Positions 1-11,520 of a stretch of DNA of 64,000 bases are shown here, in pieces. The stretch comes from Prunella strophiata (lineage: Eukaryota; Chordata; Aves; Passeriformes; Prunellidae): the NCBI GenBank assembly GCA_036583965.1, contig JAZBQD010000034.1:8630540-8694539 (forward strand). The letters run 5' to 3'. The notes under the pieces were generated by a model. The model was given only the letters and a program-made list of their open reading frames with translations, searched no databases and was not told the DNA's origin. The translations under genes and the position numbers were made by a program. The first letter of the stretch is position 1; the number at the start of each line of letters is the position of its first letter.

Positions 1-419
1 CAATGAAGAGGCAGTTTTCTCCCTGGAAGGCCCTATCCCAACAGACATTTCTAACAGGCAGCCTGTCCTTTGGAGGAATTTCCCCCTTCTTTGGCTGGGA
101 AGATGCTACAGTGAATTACTTGGACCAGGTGTTTGCACTTGGAGAGGTGAAGTTCAGTGCTGCCTTCACCCTGAAGATCCCAAATGTCCTTTCTTCTCCT
201 CCCCCTGTAGTCTGCAGTTCATCCCTCCCATCCTGCTCCTTCCTCTCCTCCTGCCCTGTGATGCAGCCAGTGAATGAGTCTCCTGGGGCAGCAAACAGCA
301 GCTTTAAGTGTCTGTGGTGAGAGGCAGTGATTAACCTGGGACCATCAGGAGCCCTCCCTGTGACAGGCTCTCAGTGCTCCCTGGGCTCCTTCTGCAGGGA
401 GGACCCCATGGGAGGACCA
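1..419. other. intergenic, nothing recognised
   Basis: This stretch precedes the first solo LTR. Open frames here are short, lack splice-site context and have no recognisable domain. I see no repeat family that I can name. Confidence 0.5.
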
Positions 420-425
420 GTGTTG
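420..425. repeat. target-site duplication, left (gtgttg)
   Basis: This is the left copy of the 6-bp duplication made when the LTR at 426-1049 integrated. The right copy is at 1050-1055 and is identical. Confidence 0.88.
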
Positions 426-1049
426 TGTCAGAGCTCTCTCAGGAGCTGGAGATGACCCCAATATGTTTGAGAGTCTCTGTGTCCCAGCCCGAGAACCAAA
501 GAAGGAGTCAGAAGTCTTCTTGGGCAGTTTCCAAGGTTGTTTATTATTTCTTATCTAACAAATTTTCTCCCTGACCAGCCCAGGTCTGTTCAGCAGGTCA
601 GTCCCAGGCACACTGCCCACCTCTGGGGGGTGTTGTCTTTTTATACTAAAAACTACGTGTACATTATTTACAGTTATTTTCCAATACCTATCACCTGTGT
701 TACAGAGTCTAACTCTACTCTAAACCAATCCAAAAGTGCCGCCATCACCCAGAAGATGGAGGCTGTGAAGAAGGAGAAAGAAGGACAGAACACACCCAAA
801 TTCCTCCATCTTGACCCCCAGACCCTTATTCTAAAAACCCCCAAAATTCTACTTTTTCACCCTGTGATGAACTTATTATTACTCTACTTAATTTTTGTGG
901 CTTGTAACTCTTCATATAAGGTTGGTAATTTTTTCCATGGCTCAAAATCAAAGGCACAGGGCTCTTGGGCTCTGTGCCAAGGTCTCTGAGCTCCCTACCA
1001 GGGGCTGGAGCCATCCAGGGCAGCCAGAGGGATGTGCTGGGTTCTGACA
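426..1049 (-). mobile_element. solo LTR, ERVK-like, copy 1
   Basis: The 624-bp element begins TGTCAG and ends CTGACA, a perfect 6-bp terminal inversion. It is flanked by an exact 6-bp direct repeat, gtgttg, at 420-425 and 1050-1055. A 6-bp target duplication is typical of class II (ERVK-type) retroviral integration. Read on the minus strand, it has a TATA-box-like TATAAAAAG at 637-645 (given in + coordinates) and, about 95 bp further on, an AATAAA poly(A) signal at 540-545. That is the expected U3-R-U5 order and fixes the orientation. No internal gag/pol/env sequence lies on either side, because the duplication abuts both ends, so this is a solo LTR left by LTR-LTR recombination. A second copy lies at 32055-32670 and matches about nine bases in ten by eye. 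The family name was not determined. Confidence 0.9.
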
Positions 1050-1055
1050 GTGTTG
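1050..1055. repeat. target-site duplication, right (gtgttg)
   Basis: This is the right copy of the LTR target duplication, identical to 420-425. An undecayed duplication fits a fairly young insertion, although six bases carry little dating information. Confidence 0.88.
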
Positions 1056-4000
1056 GGCTGGGGTGGGAGTGGGAACAGAGGAGGGATGCTGCTGCCTTTG
1101 GAGGAAGCCTGGGAAGCAAAATCCTGCATGTCCCACATCTGTGTCACTTAGCAGGTGAGTCTGCAGGGCTGACACTGAGGCACCAGAGACATCCCAGGCT
1201 GGGGCTGTCACATCCCATTGCTGTTGCTGTTGCTGAGGGTTGTTAATTCAGCAGCCCTGTGTTAAAGACTTGAGCCTAGTGAGCAAAGCCCTGTGCAGAG
1301 CTTTCTGCCTTACTCCCAGGGGATCCAGCAGGATGAAAGATAACTGACAGCTGCTTTGAGCGTGCTAATAACCATCATCTTGCAGTACACAGCACTGTAA
1401 GACAAAGCACTTCCCACAGGATTCCCTCAGACTTTCCCTCCTGGGAAAGACATCAGAAAGTTCCAGAGGAGACAGGAAAATCCATCCACCCAAGGAAGAC
1501 CTCAGGATGAACCCTGTCCACGTCACAGAGGGGAAATAGCAGGCAGAAAAGTCCCTTGGCCTGAGCTGTGGGGTCAGAGGGTCAGGGGGGTGGTTTTGGG
1601 GATCCCCCTGTTACCAGGGCAGAGACAAAGGGAAGGGGCTCATGTTCTTCTGTGCCCCAGAACACTCCTGTACAGTTGTGGTGTTTGCTTGCTTAATTTT
1701 TTGGAAACTGAGCAAGAAAGTCAGTTCTGGGACTCTTGGATTTCAGCCTGAAGCTGACACATAGATTTGCCCAGGAAAGCAAGCAAGGGAGGAACCGGGT
1801 GAACCAGAGCTGAGAGAGCAACATCTTGCCTTGCTGCTGGGCTGTCTGAGAAGGGAGAGGGGAAGGAAAGCACAGGAAATGTGTCCAGCACTGGAGAAGA
1901 GATGCTGTCATCTGGAAAATCACATTTCCCTGCTCCTTGCACAGAGATTGCAGAAGTGTGGACTCTCCTATGGGAATAGTTCCACTTGGACTGTTTCTCC
2001 AGCCACCATCGTGCCTAGCTCCCCCTTTCTTCCCTGACATAGATACAGACAGACCAGAGAAGAGCAATGTGGACTGCAAATCTTCTAGAGAGCTGCATCA
2101 GAGCCACAGAGAGGCTCATAACTGTGTAATGGGGTATGCAGTAAGCCTAATGAATCTCCATCACCAGCCCACGGGCGTGTCCTGGCTGTGTGCATTGTCC
2201 TCTAGCACCCTGAAGGCAGCCAACAAATTATCAAATTAGGACAGTCCCAGACTGGCTGGTGATGGCTCTGCCAGCTCCTGGCACAGGGCAAGCAAGCTCT
2301 CCCCACAGCATCCTGCTGCCCACAGGACTCTGTCCCTCCTGGGCTTGGACAGGACCAGTCCCTGCAGTGGGAAAGGCTGTGCACTTGCACGTTCCTGGAA
2401 ATGCTGAGTGGCAGAGAAACTGCCAGTGGTGATGGGCAGCAGTGGGGAATGTGCTGGAAAGGAGTTGGAGAGGCAGGAGGTGCAAGGCAGGGAGAGGCCA
2501 CCCTGGGGACTGAGAGTGGGGTGTGCATCTCTGCCAACACATCAGTTCTTGAAAGAAAAATACAGTGACCACAGAGCTGGTTGGAAATGCTTCAACAAAA
2601 CAGGGTTTCTTTCCTCCTCAGAGATTGCCAATTTGTTAAATCCCAGTTGTTTTCCACCAGCAGATTTCAAGGACACTGTGACAAACCTGAGACAGGCCAC
2701 AGGCCCCAGCTCTCTGGCTGACAGACCTGAGAGCTCACATAAGGGCTCAGTCCTGGTGCTGCTCCCACGAGAAGGAGGGGACAGCACAGAAAATGTGACA
2801 CACTGAAGCTGCAAACCCCACCACTGCTGCTGAGAGCTGAACACAGGGCAGGGAGGCATTGCTGGTGTCTGTCACCCTGCTGACCTGCTCAAGATGTGCT
2901 GACACTGGTGCATCCCCAGACCCACAACCACCCACAATTATTCCAACACTTCACTGTTGGCATTCCCTGGTGACTTTCCAGAGCTGTCTGTGTGCTCTGC
3001 TGGGATGCAGACTGGGCAGAGTGCAGGGGACATTGTCTGTGCCTGCCATCCAGCTGGGGACCACAGGGACTCTCAGCACAATCTGCTCCTGCCTGGCATT
3101 TTCCCTGGCTGCACATGATTCAGGTTGGGCCAAGCATGGTGAAGATGGATTTTGAGCTTGCTAAAAACATCCACCTTCATCCATCCCTCCATTTCTCCAT
3201 CCCTCCTGGAGAAATCCCCCACCCTGACAGGAGGCTCTGTGCTGGGGAGAGCAGGACACTCCAGTCTGTAGACAGACAGCATGGAGAGCAGCTCTTCTGC
3301 TGGTGTGGAGCCTCTGGGAACATTTCTAGGAGCATTTCTGCCATTCCAGGCACAGGGATTCAAATGATCTCAGCTCTGACATGTGACACAGCCAGGGGAA
3401 TCAGTGAACTTCTTTCCCAGCTGAGACAGCCTGGCTGTGGGCTGGGAGGACTGGGAGTTGTTTCCCCAGATCTAATTCCCTGCAGCAGTTTGGCTCTGCT
3501 AGAAGTGGCATTTTCCACCTTATCATAGGGCTGATACTGCCTAAATTTGTGCCTCTTAGAGCCTGGCTTTGGGTAAGCAGAGTCACACGTGGCTGCTGAG
3601 CTTTGTGTGCTGCCCTTGAGCTGGGCCCATTTCCCCAGAAGGAAAATCAGCCAGAGGAGAAGAGAACACAGGGGAGAATCTGAGGGGAAACCCAAAGGGA
3701 TCTGCTGGGCTTGGAGAATGTGGGTGGCACCATATCTGGGTGAGATGTGAGACTGGAGACCATCTGAGGTTTTACAGTCTAATGAGAGCTCAGGCCACCT
3801 CTCCTAAAGAAGAAATTAATGCATTTACAGTACCCAAGTGAGAGCTCCACTGGGAAGACACAGCCTGTGGGACTGGCAGAGCTTTCTCAGGAATGAGGAA
3901 GGAACCCTGGACTTGGCCAGTTATAAATAGTCCCAAAGCAAATAGTCCTGAGAGAAACTGAGATATAAGAGGCAGGTGGCATTGCCTGAAGTGTGGGAAA

Positions 4001-6954
4001 GTGTTCCAAAGAGCAGATTCCTCTTTTAGGCTTCAGACAACCCTTCCACTCAGCACTGAGGTAGAGTCCCATTGGTGTGGGGTCAGTCAGAAGGAATCTG
4101 TGTGCTGGTGGGTGGTGTGGCCCTCAAGCCAGGGTCAGTCAGGCTTCAGGGACATTGCCTCATATCTGACACATGCATCCTAAATGGGCTTTTTTACCCC
4201 ACAGACCTGAGATGTGTGCTAACAGCTTTCTCCTGTCCTGTGGGGGCTCCCAAGGCACTTTATGGAAGGGAAATTCTAATGTTTCCTTCCCAGTGTGGTG
4301 CCAGGGGTCTCACAGGTCCCCGTGGAGCTGTCAGTGGCTGACAGGCTGACAGCAGCCTCAGTGCCCATCCCCTGGGCTCCTGCACCCACAGCCCCAGGAA
4401 TGGCCCAGCTGTGCCCTCTGGCAGGTCCTGGGCTCTGCCCCAGGGCTGCCAGGCTGCCACTGCCTCCCTGGGAGCTCTGGGGACTCCCCAGATCCCTGGA
4501 ATACAGGGCAGTGGCTTAAGGGGGGTGCAAGGAGGAGGCAGATAATGCTGGACAAGAGGAAAGAAATTCAAACAATAAAAAATGAGCTGACATCATTCCT
4601 CTGAGCTTCCACAGGCATAAACCCTCATGCTCTACAGGCACCTGGGTATATCTCATCAGCTTGGATTGGATTGTTCCTCCACATATTTTAGTTGTGTGGA
4701 TGAAGGGAAAAGAAATGTTGTGGCAGAGAAGAAGAAAGACTGGAGAAGACTACAAAAAGATGTGAGCTGCCAGTGTGTTTTGAGTTGCTTTATTCTGAAT
4801 CAATATTGAACTGAAAAGGAATTATAAATCTAACAGATTACAGCTGAAGCAATGCCAGGGCATCTGTTTCTAGGTATTCTTTTTTATTTTTTTTTCTTTT
4901 ACTGGCTGGAGCAGCTGTTTTTACAAGAATCCACAGTAAAAGAGTTATTAAAACAAAGGGGGGAAAGAAATAACAATAAACAGAAGATATATAGCAGACA
5001 AGGAGCAGCAGAGATGAGGGGCTGGGAAATAAATGGAAGAGGAAGAATTTGACAACCAACAGTTTGTAACCAGCATCAGGTGCTACAAAATCTGGAAGAT
5101 GTTTGTTTTACAAGACAGTGATCCCCAGCTCCAGGACTGTGCTTGGTGATTTATGGCTCCTGGCAGCTGCTGCAGAGGTTGAACTAAGAGCAGCAGAGAC
5201 AGAAAAGTGTAAACCACCCTTGGTGCTTGCCTGTTGTTTCCTAATGGAAGGGGATTTATTGGCAGGAAGCCCGTGGGGGTGGCTGGGGGCACCTGTGGGC
5301 AGGTTCCCAGCTCCATTTCTCCCCCTGCCTGCGATCAAACTGACTTCTGGTGGAATTCAGGCTGTAATTAAGGCAAGGGCCACAGAACTGAGGCGTTCAT
5401 GTGGCTCAAAGCCTTGCTGTGCTTCAGCCAGGGTGATGCAGTCAGCAAGAGCACGCTGGTAGCTGGGCTGGGGATGGAGTTGTGTGTCAGAATGAAGCTC
5501 TGGGAGGTCATGAAGCCACTTGTCACAGTCCTGGCTGGCCACCACAGCTTGCTGAGAACCCACCCAGCCTGGGGTGCCTCAGTCTGTGCATTGGCCTCCA
5601 GTGAGTTACAGAGTCTTTACTTTCCCAAACCTTTATATAATGTAACAGATTTCTCCAGAAACTATTCTAAAACAGGCAAAATGAACCAAAATCTGGTGTC
5701 CCTCCCATAGTTTGACCTTTCCTTACACACTACCAGTCTCCAGCTCTCCATAGGGATGGCTCACAACCCTTGAAAAGCCCTGTACAGTGGCATTTTGTAG
5801 GATTTACTGTGGTACAGCCCCCCAGTTACATGATCCCCAATTTTTGGGAGCTCTGCCATATTCAGGTGCTGTTCCCTTGATATGTGCTTGAAGTCAAGCA
5901 AAAAACCCCTTTTTCCTAAGCACAAGCAAGGGTTCATATTCCTCTCATTGCTTTACCAGCACTGATCACTGTGGCTGCCAAAACTAAAAAGAGGATTTTG
6001 AGTTGTATCTGAAGTTGCTCAGAAGCCAGAAAAGAAAATCATCTGTCAATAATCCATATGCTTAACTTTCTGTCCCAGGAATGACCCCTGTGCTTTCAAA
6101 CAGCACTCACCTGAGAGACTCAGGGGGGATGTGGGAGGCAGCCCCTGCTGCAGCTGACACAAAACTATTCAGGATGTTGAGGATTTGGCCTTGTGCTTGC
6201 TTCAGGTTTATTGATTCATTTTGCAACAAGGCACCATAAATAGATTTATTCTTACAGTTATAATTGAGCCGATGAGAGCTTGGGAAGTGGGGACTGAAAG
6301 CAAGCAGAGCAGAAATCAAGCCTGGAAGGAGACACTGGTAGAATGAACACATCTCCCAGATGGTGGGAAAGAGGAATTAATGTTTCTCTCTCTGGACACT
6401 GCCCTGGAATGGCTCTGCATGCCCAGATCCAGCACTGCTCTCCTTTGGGGCCAGCTCCACTTGCCCATGGGGGACATTGTGCCCACAGCCTGTGCTGTGC
6501 TGCCACCAAGAACCCACCCCCAGTGCTCTGCTGTGTGCTTGGAGGGTTCCATCAACCCCATCCCTCCCTCCTTCCCTCCTTTTGGCAGTGCCCTGTCTGC
6601 AAACCTAAATTTCAATGCTTTCCCAACCCCAGCTCTCTCTATTAAATGAGGAGAAGCAGAATTCTTTTCTTTCCCTTTCTTTTTCTAGCTTGTGTTTTTA
6701 ATTGCTGAATCTTTCATCTCTTCTAAAGCATCTGAGGAGCACAGAGAGCAGTGGCCCTCCAGCCACTGCTGCAGCTCCAGGATGTGACCCGAAGAGAAAT
6801 TATTCAAATAAATTTGCAGTCACCTCTCAAACAGCTGCTGAGCAGGAAGGCAGGAATCTTCCCCTAGTCCACAATTTGATGCAGATTATTCACATGGTGC
6901 TGCTGAGGAGTTAATACACTTGGCTGGGACAGGACAGAAATGATGCCTGCTTAA
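1056..6954. other. intergenic, unannotated
   Basis: This is mixed-GC single-copy-looking sequence with many CTGCAG/CAGCTG-rich stretches but almost no CpG. Open frames on both strands are random in length and composition, and none has a signal peptide, domain or flanking splice pair that I can support. Part of it (about 6.10-6.28 kb) is AT-richer and might be regulatory. I see nothing else nameable. Confidence 0.45.
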
Positions 6955-7275
6955 TATGACAGAAAATAAATAGAATCTGCTTTCGAAGGATGCATTGACC
7001 GAGCTGTCGTGCCTGATGCTGGGGAGACAAGTGTCTACAAGCTTCAGTTAATGTGGCATGGAAATGTATTGGGTTGTATTTATGGCCATATACAATACTT
7101 AACTGGCTATTGTGCTGATTAAATATTTAATTGACTGTCTGTGAGGAGAAATGCACCATTAGTCTATAGGGAATTACACTGTTCCTTGTGCCTGCTCTTA
7201 AATGAAATGTGTAATTCGTTGTCACTTAAGCATAATGTTAACTGCCTGTTAAGGACATATTTTCAAGGGAAATAA
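6955..7275. other. candidate conserved non-coding element
   Basis: This AT-rich block stands out from its GC-richer surroundings. It has many TAAT/ATTA cores, a TTAAATATTTAATTG-type motif near 7120 and no long open frame. The density of homeodomain-like cores in a non-repetitive stretch suggests a developmental enhancer. This is inference from composition; conservation was not tested. Confidence 0.3.
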
Positions 7276-8019
7276 ATACAAAACTTGCCTGCTGGCATTG
7301 CCCCAGGTGAACCTGTACGTGCCTCAGTGTGGGCTACAGCCCTCAGGGGCATCCCAGGGCTCAGGGGACAGTGGGGAGGGACAGCCAGGGAAGGGACTTT
7401 GGGGTCCCTGCACTGCCAAGTGATTTTTGGAGGTGCTGGTTTGAGGCTGATTTCAACCCCTTTTCCACTGCTTTTAGCAATGTGGCTGTCCAGGTCCTAT
7501 AAGGGGAGAGAAGAAAGGCCAGCAGGATGCTCCTAAAATATCTCTTCTTGCTGCAGAGAGTTTGGTCAGAGACCACCAGGAGCGTTTCTTTGCCTAGTTT
7601 TGTTTGGGAATCTGAATTCAATGGGGAAAATAGAAGGAGGGAAGAGGCAGGGAGGAAGGCTAATGAAAGCAATTGTTTCTTCCCTTCCTCAGGGCTACCC
7701 CGGGGTACAGCAAAAGCAAAGTACTCAGAGCAGAGCTCTCTTGCCTTGCAGGCTGCACTCAGCTGAGCACCTGCAAGAGAAACATTTGGAACGTGCTGAG
7801 TTTTATTCCTTATCCTTACCATTATCATTTAATGTAAACCCTGCAGCTTGTGATGCAAAAACTGCTGGTGTTTTGTTGGAAACCCACCCTGCTCTTGGTG
7901 CCCAGCATCACTCTGAGAGCTTCCAGCAGCATGGACCCTTCCAGAGCACAGCCTCTGCCGGGCAGAGCTCCCCCACCACGGCTGCCAGGGCTCTGTGATT
8001 CATCCCAGCAATGAAACTG

Positions 8020-8370
8020 CCATCTCTGCTGAATAACTGATCCTTCAGCAGTGTAACTCTTTTTCCATTGACAGTTTGGCAGGCTTCGACAACTGGCTCC
8101 TTCTCTTCAGCAGATTTTCACGTCCCTGCCCGTGTGCTGCTGCAGAAGCAGCTCCAGGGCAGCATCCTGACTTGCAGTGAGATGCCTGCTGTGTTTGATG
8201 CTTAAAAGCACTGGCCAGCTATTGACATTCAATAGCTAGAGCTCATATTCTGAATGCTGCAGCTTTATCAGTGTCCTTAGAGCCAACATTGATTGGGCTG
8301 AACTGTCTGATAAGTGCAGCTCCGTGCTGCTCTCCCACGCTCCCTCAGCTAAAGGGGTTTTTAACTTCAT
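8020..8370. other. candidate conserved non-coding element
   Basis: This non-repetitive sequence has GATA-like (TTATCAGTG, TGATAAG) and CAAT/TAG-rich motifs, including tattgacattcaatagctag near 8220. It has no open frame of note. It is called on texture only. Confidence 0.22.
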
Positions 8371-10515
8371 GATGAATGGTCCTGAGCTCCAAAGCTTCTC
8401 TTACCAGGATTGACCTGAAGACACAACTATCCTGGGGCACACAGCAAGGAAAGCCCTGCCAGGATGGAGCAGTGAAAGCACAGTGTTAATTTTAGGATTC
8501 ATATCCTCCTTAGGTGCAGGCAAAGAGTGACATTCCCCTGGCTGGCACCAAGGCTTCCTGCCTGTGATGTCCTGCAATGTCCCCAGGCAGGATCATCTAC
8601 AAGAACCCCAGTTCAGCTCCACCACTGTGGCTCTCATCTGCCTGCCCTCAGCCTGTGCAGGAGCTGGGAACTCCTCAGGGCACCCAGCCTTGAAAGGAGC
8701 TGGCTCAGAACTGGGGAATGCCCTGGGGGTGACAAGGTGGTGGCACCAGTCCTGCAGGACCAAGAGCAGAGCTGCATGCAGCAACATCCATCCTCCCAGT
8801 GCTGCCTGGGAAAGCTGCTTTGCCACAAGGGAAGTGGAATATATGAGTGTCAGCAGCCAGGGCTGCCTCTTTCCTCTGCTCTGCTCTGCCCTGATGGTAG
8901 GGGACACACGTGTGGCTGGCACAAGCTCTGCCTGTGCTGCCCCAGGACACATTGTGGTGATGGTCTGTAGGGAGCTTCATTCAACACTGATCAGCAAAAT
9001 CCAGAAAATCCAGCCTGGGTTTGCTGCAAACAGCTCCAGGACAAGGGACACTGCTGGGAATGAAGGATGCACCTGGTGGTGTTTCTGCATATCTGAGTCC
9101 CTGCTAGCTGTGCTGGGAAGTGAAGAGCAGAGGGAGGGCCCTGTCCTCCAGCTCCAGTGGTGTCACTGCTGCCAGCACCCCCACCCATCCCTCGGATCCC
9201 TCACTGTGTGCTGTGAGCTGTGACCAGGCAGAGCTGCCACCAGCCCCGTGGGGACAGTGCTGCCACATCTGGGAGCACCAGGGAGATGTCACCATGGCTC
9301 CCTGGAGGTATCTCAGCTCTGAAATACCCCAAGTGCCAGGCCCTCACCTCCCAGCTCCAGGACCTTCAGGGAGGCAAATGCAGATTGTCTTAGGTTTGTT
9401 GGCTTTTCTTTATTTTTCTCCTGTTTTCCCTTTTTTCCCATGGCTTTCACACCTCCCCTCACTCTCTATTTTTAATCAACTGACTCAGCCCTGGTTTCAG
9501 TGCTTGAGGAGTGGAAAGGTGATCCCACTCCATCAGCAGGGCACAGCCCACACATCTCCCCTCTGTGCTGCTCCCCAGCCCACACAGCTCTGCTCTGTCA
9601 CGTGTGTATCCCTGCCAAGATACCACTGGAATATATTTTTGCCTGGATGGAGGTGGGGTTAAGGGGCTGAGGATCTGAAAGTCCTGGTTTGGAGCTGCAT
9701 CAGCCCTTGGGAGATGCAGGAGAGCATCCTAGCCAGCTCTGCAGACCACAGCCTTAAACTGGGATACCAGAGGGACATCAGCAGCCCTGAGTGGGGGACT
9801 AAGGGCTAATGAAAGTGAGAAGCTGCTGGAGAACTGGAAGGAAGCTGATATGGGGTGGGAAGCCCCTTCCCAGTCCAGGGATACATCTGTGTGAGCAGCT
9901 GCTGGGAAGTGCATGCCTGTGTCAGCCCTTCCCAGTGCCAGAAGCACATCTGGCTTGCCTGTCCCTGCTCCAAGCCTGGTGGTTTGAGCCATGCAGGACG
10001 TGTGCAGGTCCAGCTTTGGACTTTACTTGGCCACCAGCAGTGATTTTGGTAGCACCCCATCATCCCTGCCATGGGCTGAGCCCATCCCCTGCAGCCTGGG
10101 GACAGGGGGCAAGAAGAGGCATGGGGTTTTAGCTTTTCTTTAGAACATTAATCACACTTTAATTATATTGAAACCTGGAGACATGGCAAAGGATTAAGTG
10201 GATTATCTTCAAAGTAATTTGTTATCAAATATTTATTCTTCTGGGAAGGAGAGTTGCAGCCTGAGAAATTCTGCATTATCCGTGCTGCCAGCCAAGGACG
10301 TGTCCTGTCCTTCACGCCTCCCCCTGTCCTCACCCCACCCTGACCCCTCGGGGCAGGCTCGATGCAGAGCACAATCCCCCGTCCCCTGGCATTCCTTGTC
10401 CCCTGGGGCTGGTGGCTTTGAAGCCAGCTCTGTGTCGGGTTTTCCCCCTGCGGGAGCGGGTACCAGTGCCTCACTGGTGCTCTCTGCTCAGCGGAGCAGC
10501 CGGCAGGGGATGGAT
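8371..10515. other. intergenic, unannotated
   Basis: No exon, RNA gene or transposon is recognised. Overlapping open frames on both strands around 8.5-9.3 kb and 9.1-9.7 kb are stop-poor only because the sequence is GC-rich and TA-poor. They have no family resemblance. CpG density begins to rise after about 10.28 kb, next to the heptamer array. Confidence 0.4.
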
Positions 10516-11053
10516 GCTCCCTGTTCCCTGTTCCCTGTTCTCTGCTCCCTGTTCCCTGCTCCCTGCTCCCCGTTCCCTGTTCCCTGTTCCCTGCTCCCTG
10601 TTCCCTTCTCCCTGTTCCCCTCTCCCTGTTCCCTGCTCCCTGTTCCCTGTTCCCCGTTCCCTGTTCCCTGCTCCCTATTCCCTTCTCCCTGCACCCTGTT
10701 CCCTGTTCCCTGTTCCCTGCTCCCTATTCCCTGTTCCCTGTTCCCTGCTCCCTATTCCCTTCTCCCTGTTCCCTGCTCCCTGTTCCCCGTTCCCTTCTCC
10801 CTATTCCCTGTTCCCCGTTCCCTATTCCCTTCTCCCTGTTCCCTGTTCCCTTCTCCCTGCTCCCCGTTCCCTGCTCCCCGTTCCCTGTTCCCCGTTCCCT
10901 GTTCCCCGTTCCCTGCTCCCCGTTCCCTTCTCCCCGCTCCCTGTTCCCTGTACCCTTTTCCCTGCTCCCTGTTCCCTGCTCCCTGCTCCCTGTTCCCTGT
11001 TCCCTGTTCCCTGTTCCCTGTTCCCTGTTCCCTGTTCCCTGCTCCCTGTTCCC
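10516..11053. repeat. heptamer tandem array, (GTTCCCT)n, about 77 units
   Basis: Dividing the stretch from 10516 into sevens gives 76 complete units and a partial 77th with no insertion or deletion. All units fit [GTA][TC]TCCC[TC] apart from five: gttctct (unit 4), gcaccct (26), gtaccct (63), tttccct (64) and the partial last unit. Common variants are gttccct, gctccct, gttcccc, tctccct and attccct. Units 69-75 are seven identical gttccct, and units 50-59 alternate between ...CCCT and ...CCCC. The minus strand reads as GGG runs every seven bases (GGGAACA), a regular G-quadruplex-capable pattern. Because 7 is not a multiple of 3, all reading frames stay open and give long SLFPVPC-like open frames that are not genes. 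Confidence 0.95.
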
Positions 11054-11520
11054 GCATCCAGGCTGGGAAGGGGCCGGGGCTGCAGCTCCATCGCTGCCGG
11101 AGGAGCCGCCGGGATGCGCCGTACATCGGATCCAGCCGGAGCTCTTTATCCGTTCGGCAGCCTGTGGGTTTAGTGCTTGGATGCTTCATTAACTAATAAT
11201 AATGAGTCATTGGATTTGCCTCCTGGGCATTGTAAATGATCCGGTGTCAGGAGACGCCGCGAGGACGCGGAATCGCGATGAGGCTGAGCCGGGCTGAGCC
11301 CCGAGCGCTGAGAGCCGAGCTCAGGAGCTCTGAGCTGCCCACCTGGGCACAGTGCCCGGGCAGGGGACACCTGCACAGTGCCCGGGCAGGGGACACCTGC
11401 ACAGTGCCAGGGCAGGGGACACCTGCACAGTGCCCGGGCAGGGGACACCTGCACAGTGCCAGGGCAGGGGACACCTGCACGGGGACGTGGCCTCGCCGCG
11501 GGTCACGGCCAGCCAGGCTC
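11054..11520. promoter_or_regulatory. CpG-rich segment without a known gene
   Basis: CpG dinucleotides are frequent here, for example around 11095-11150, 11250-11300 and 11480-11510, whereas most of the surrounding 30 kb is CpG-poor. The segment follows the heptamer array directly and contains the 26-bp minisatellite. An AT-rich TAAT-rich patch (11185-11235) is embedded in it. It could be an orphan CpG island, an undetected promoter or simply GC-biased repeat context. No coding exon was recognised. Confidence 0.4.
11348..11477. repeat. 26-bp minisatellite, 5 copies
   Basis: The unit cacagtgcccgggcaggggacacctg repeats five times head to tail, from 11348 to 11477, in exact register. Units 3 and 5 differ at one base (cccggg to ccaggg, losing the CpG/SmaI-like core). 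A partial unit, cacgggga, follows. The internal CpG-to-CpA change in two units is the expected deamination product. Confidence 0.92.

Noticed and set aside
10198..11196. 332-codon plus-strand open frame and overlapping frames of Ser-Leu-Phe-Pro-Val-Pro-Cys type
   Set aside because: It is the heptamer array read as protein. A period of 7 keeps every frame open on both strands, so length carries no coding evidence.
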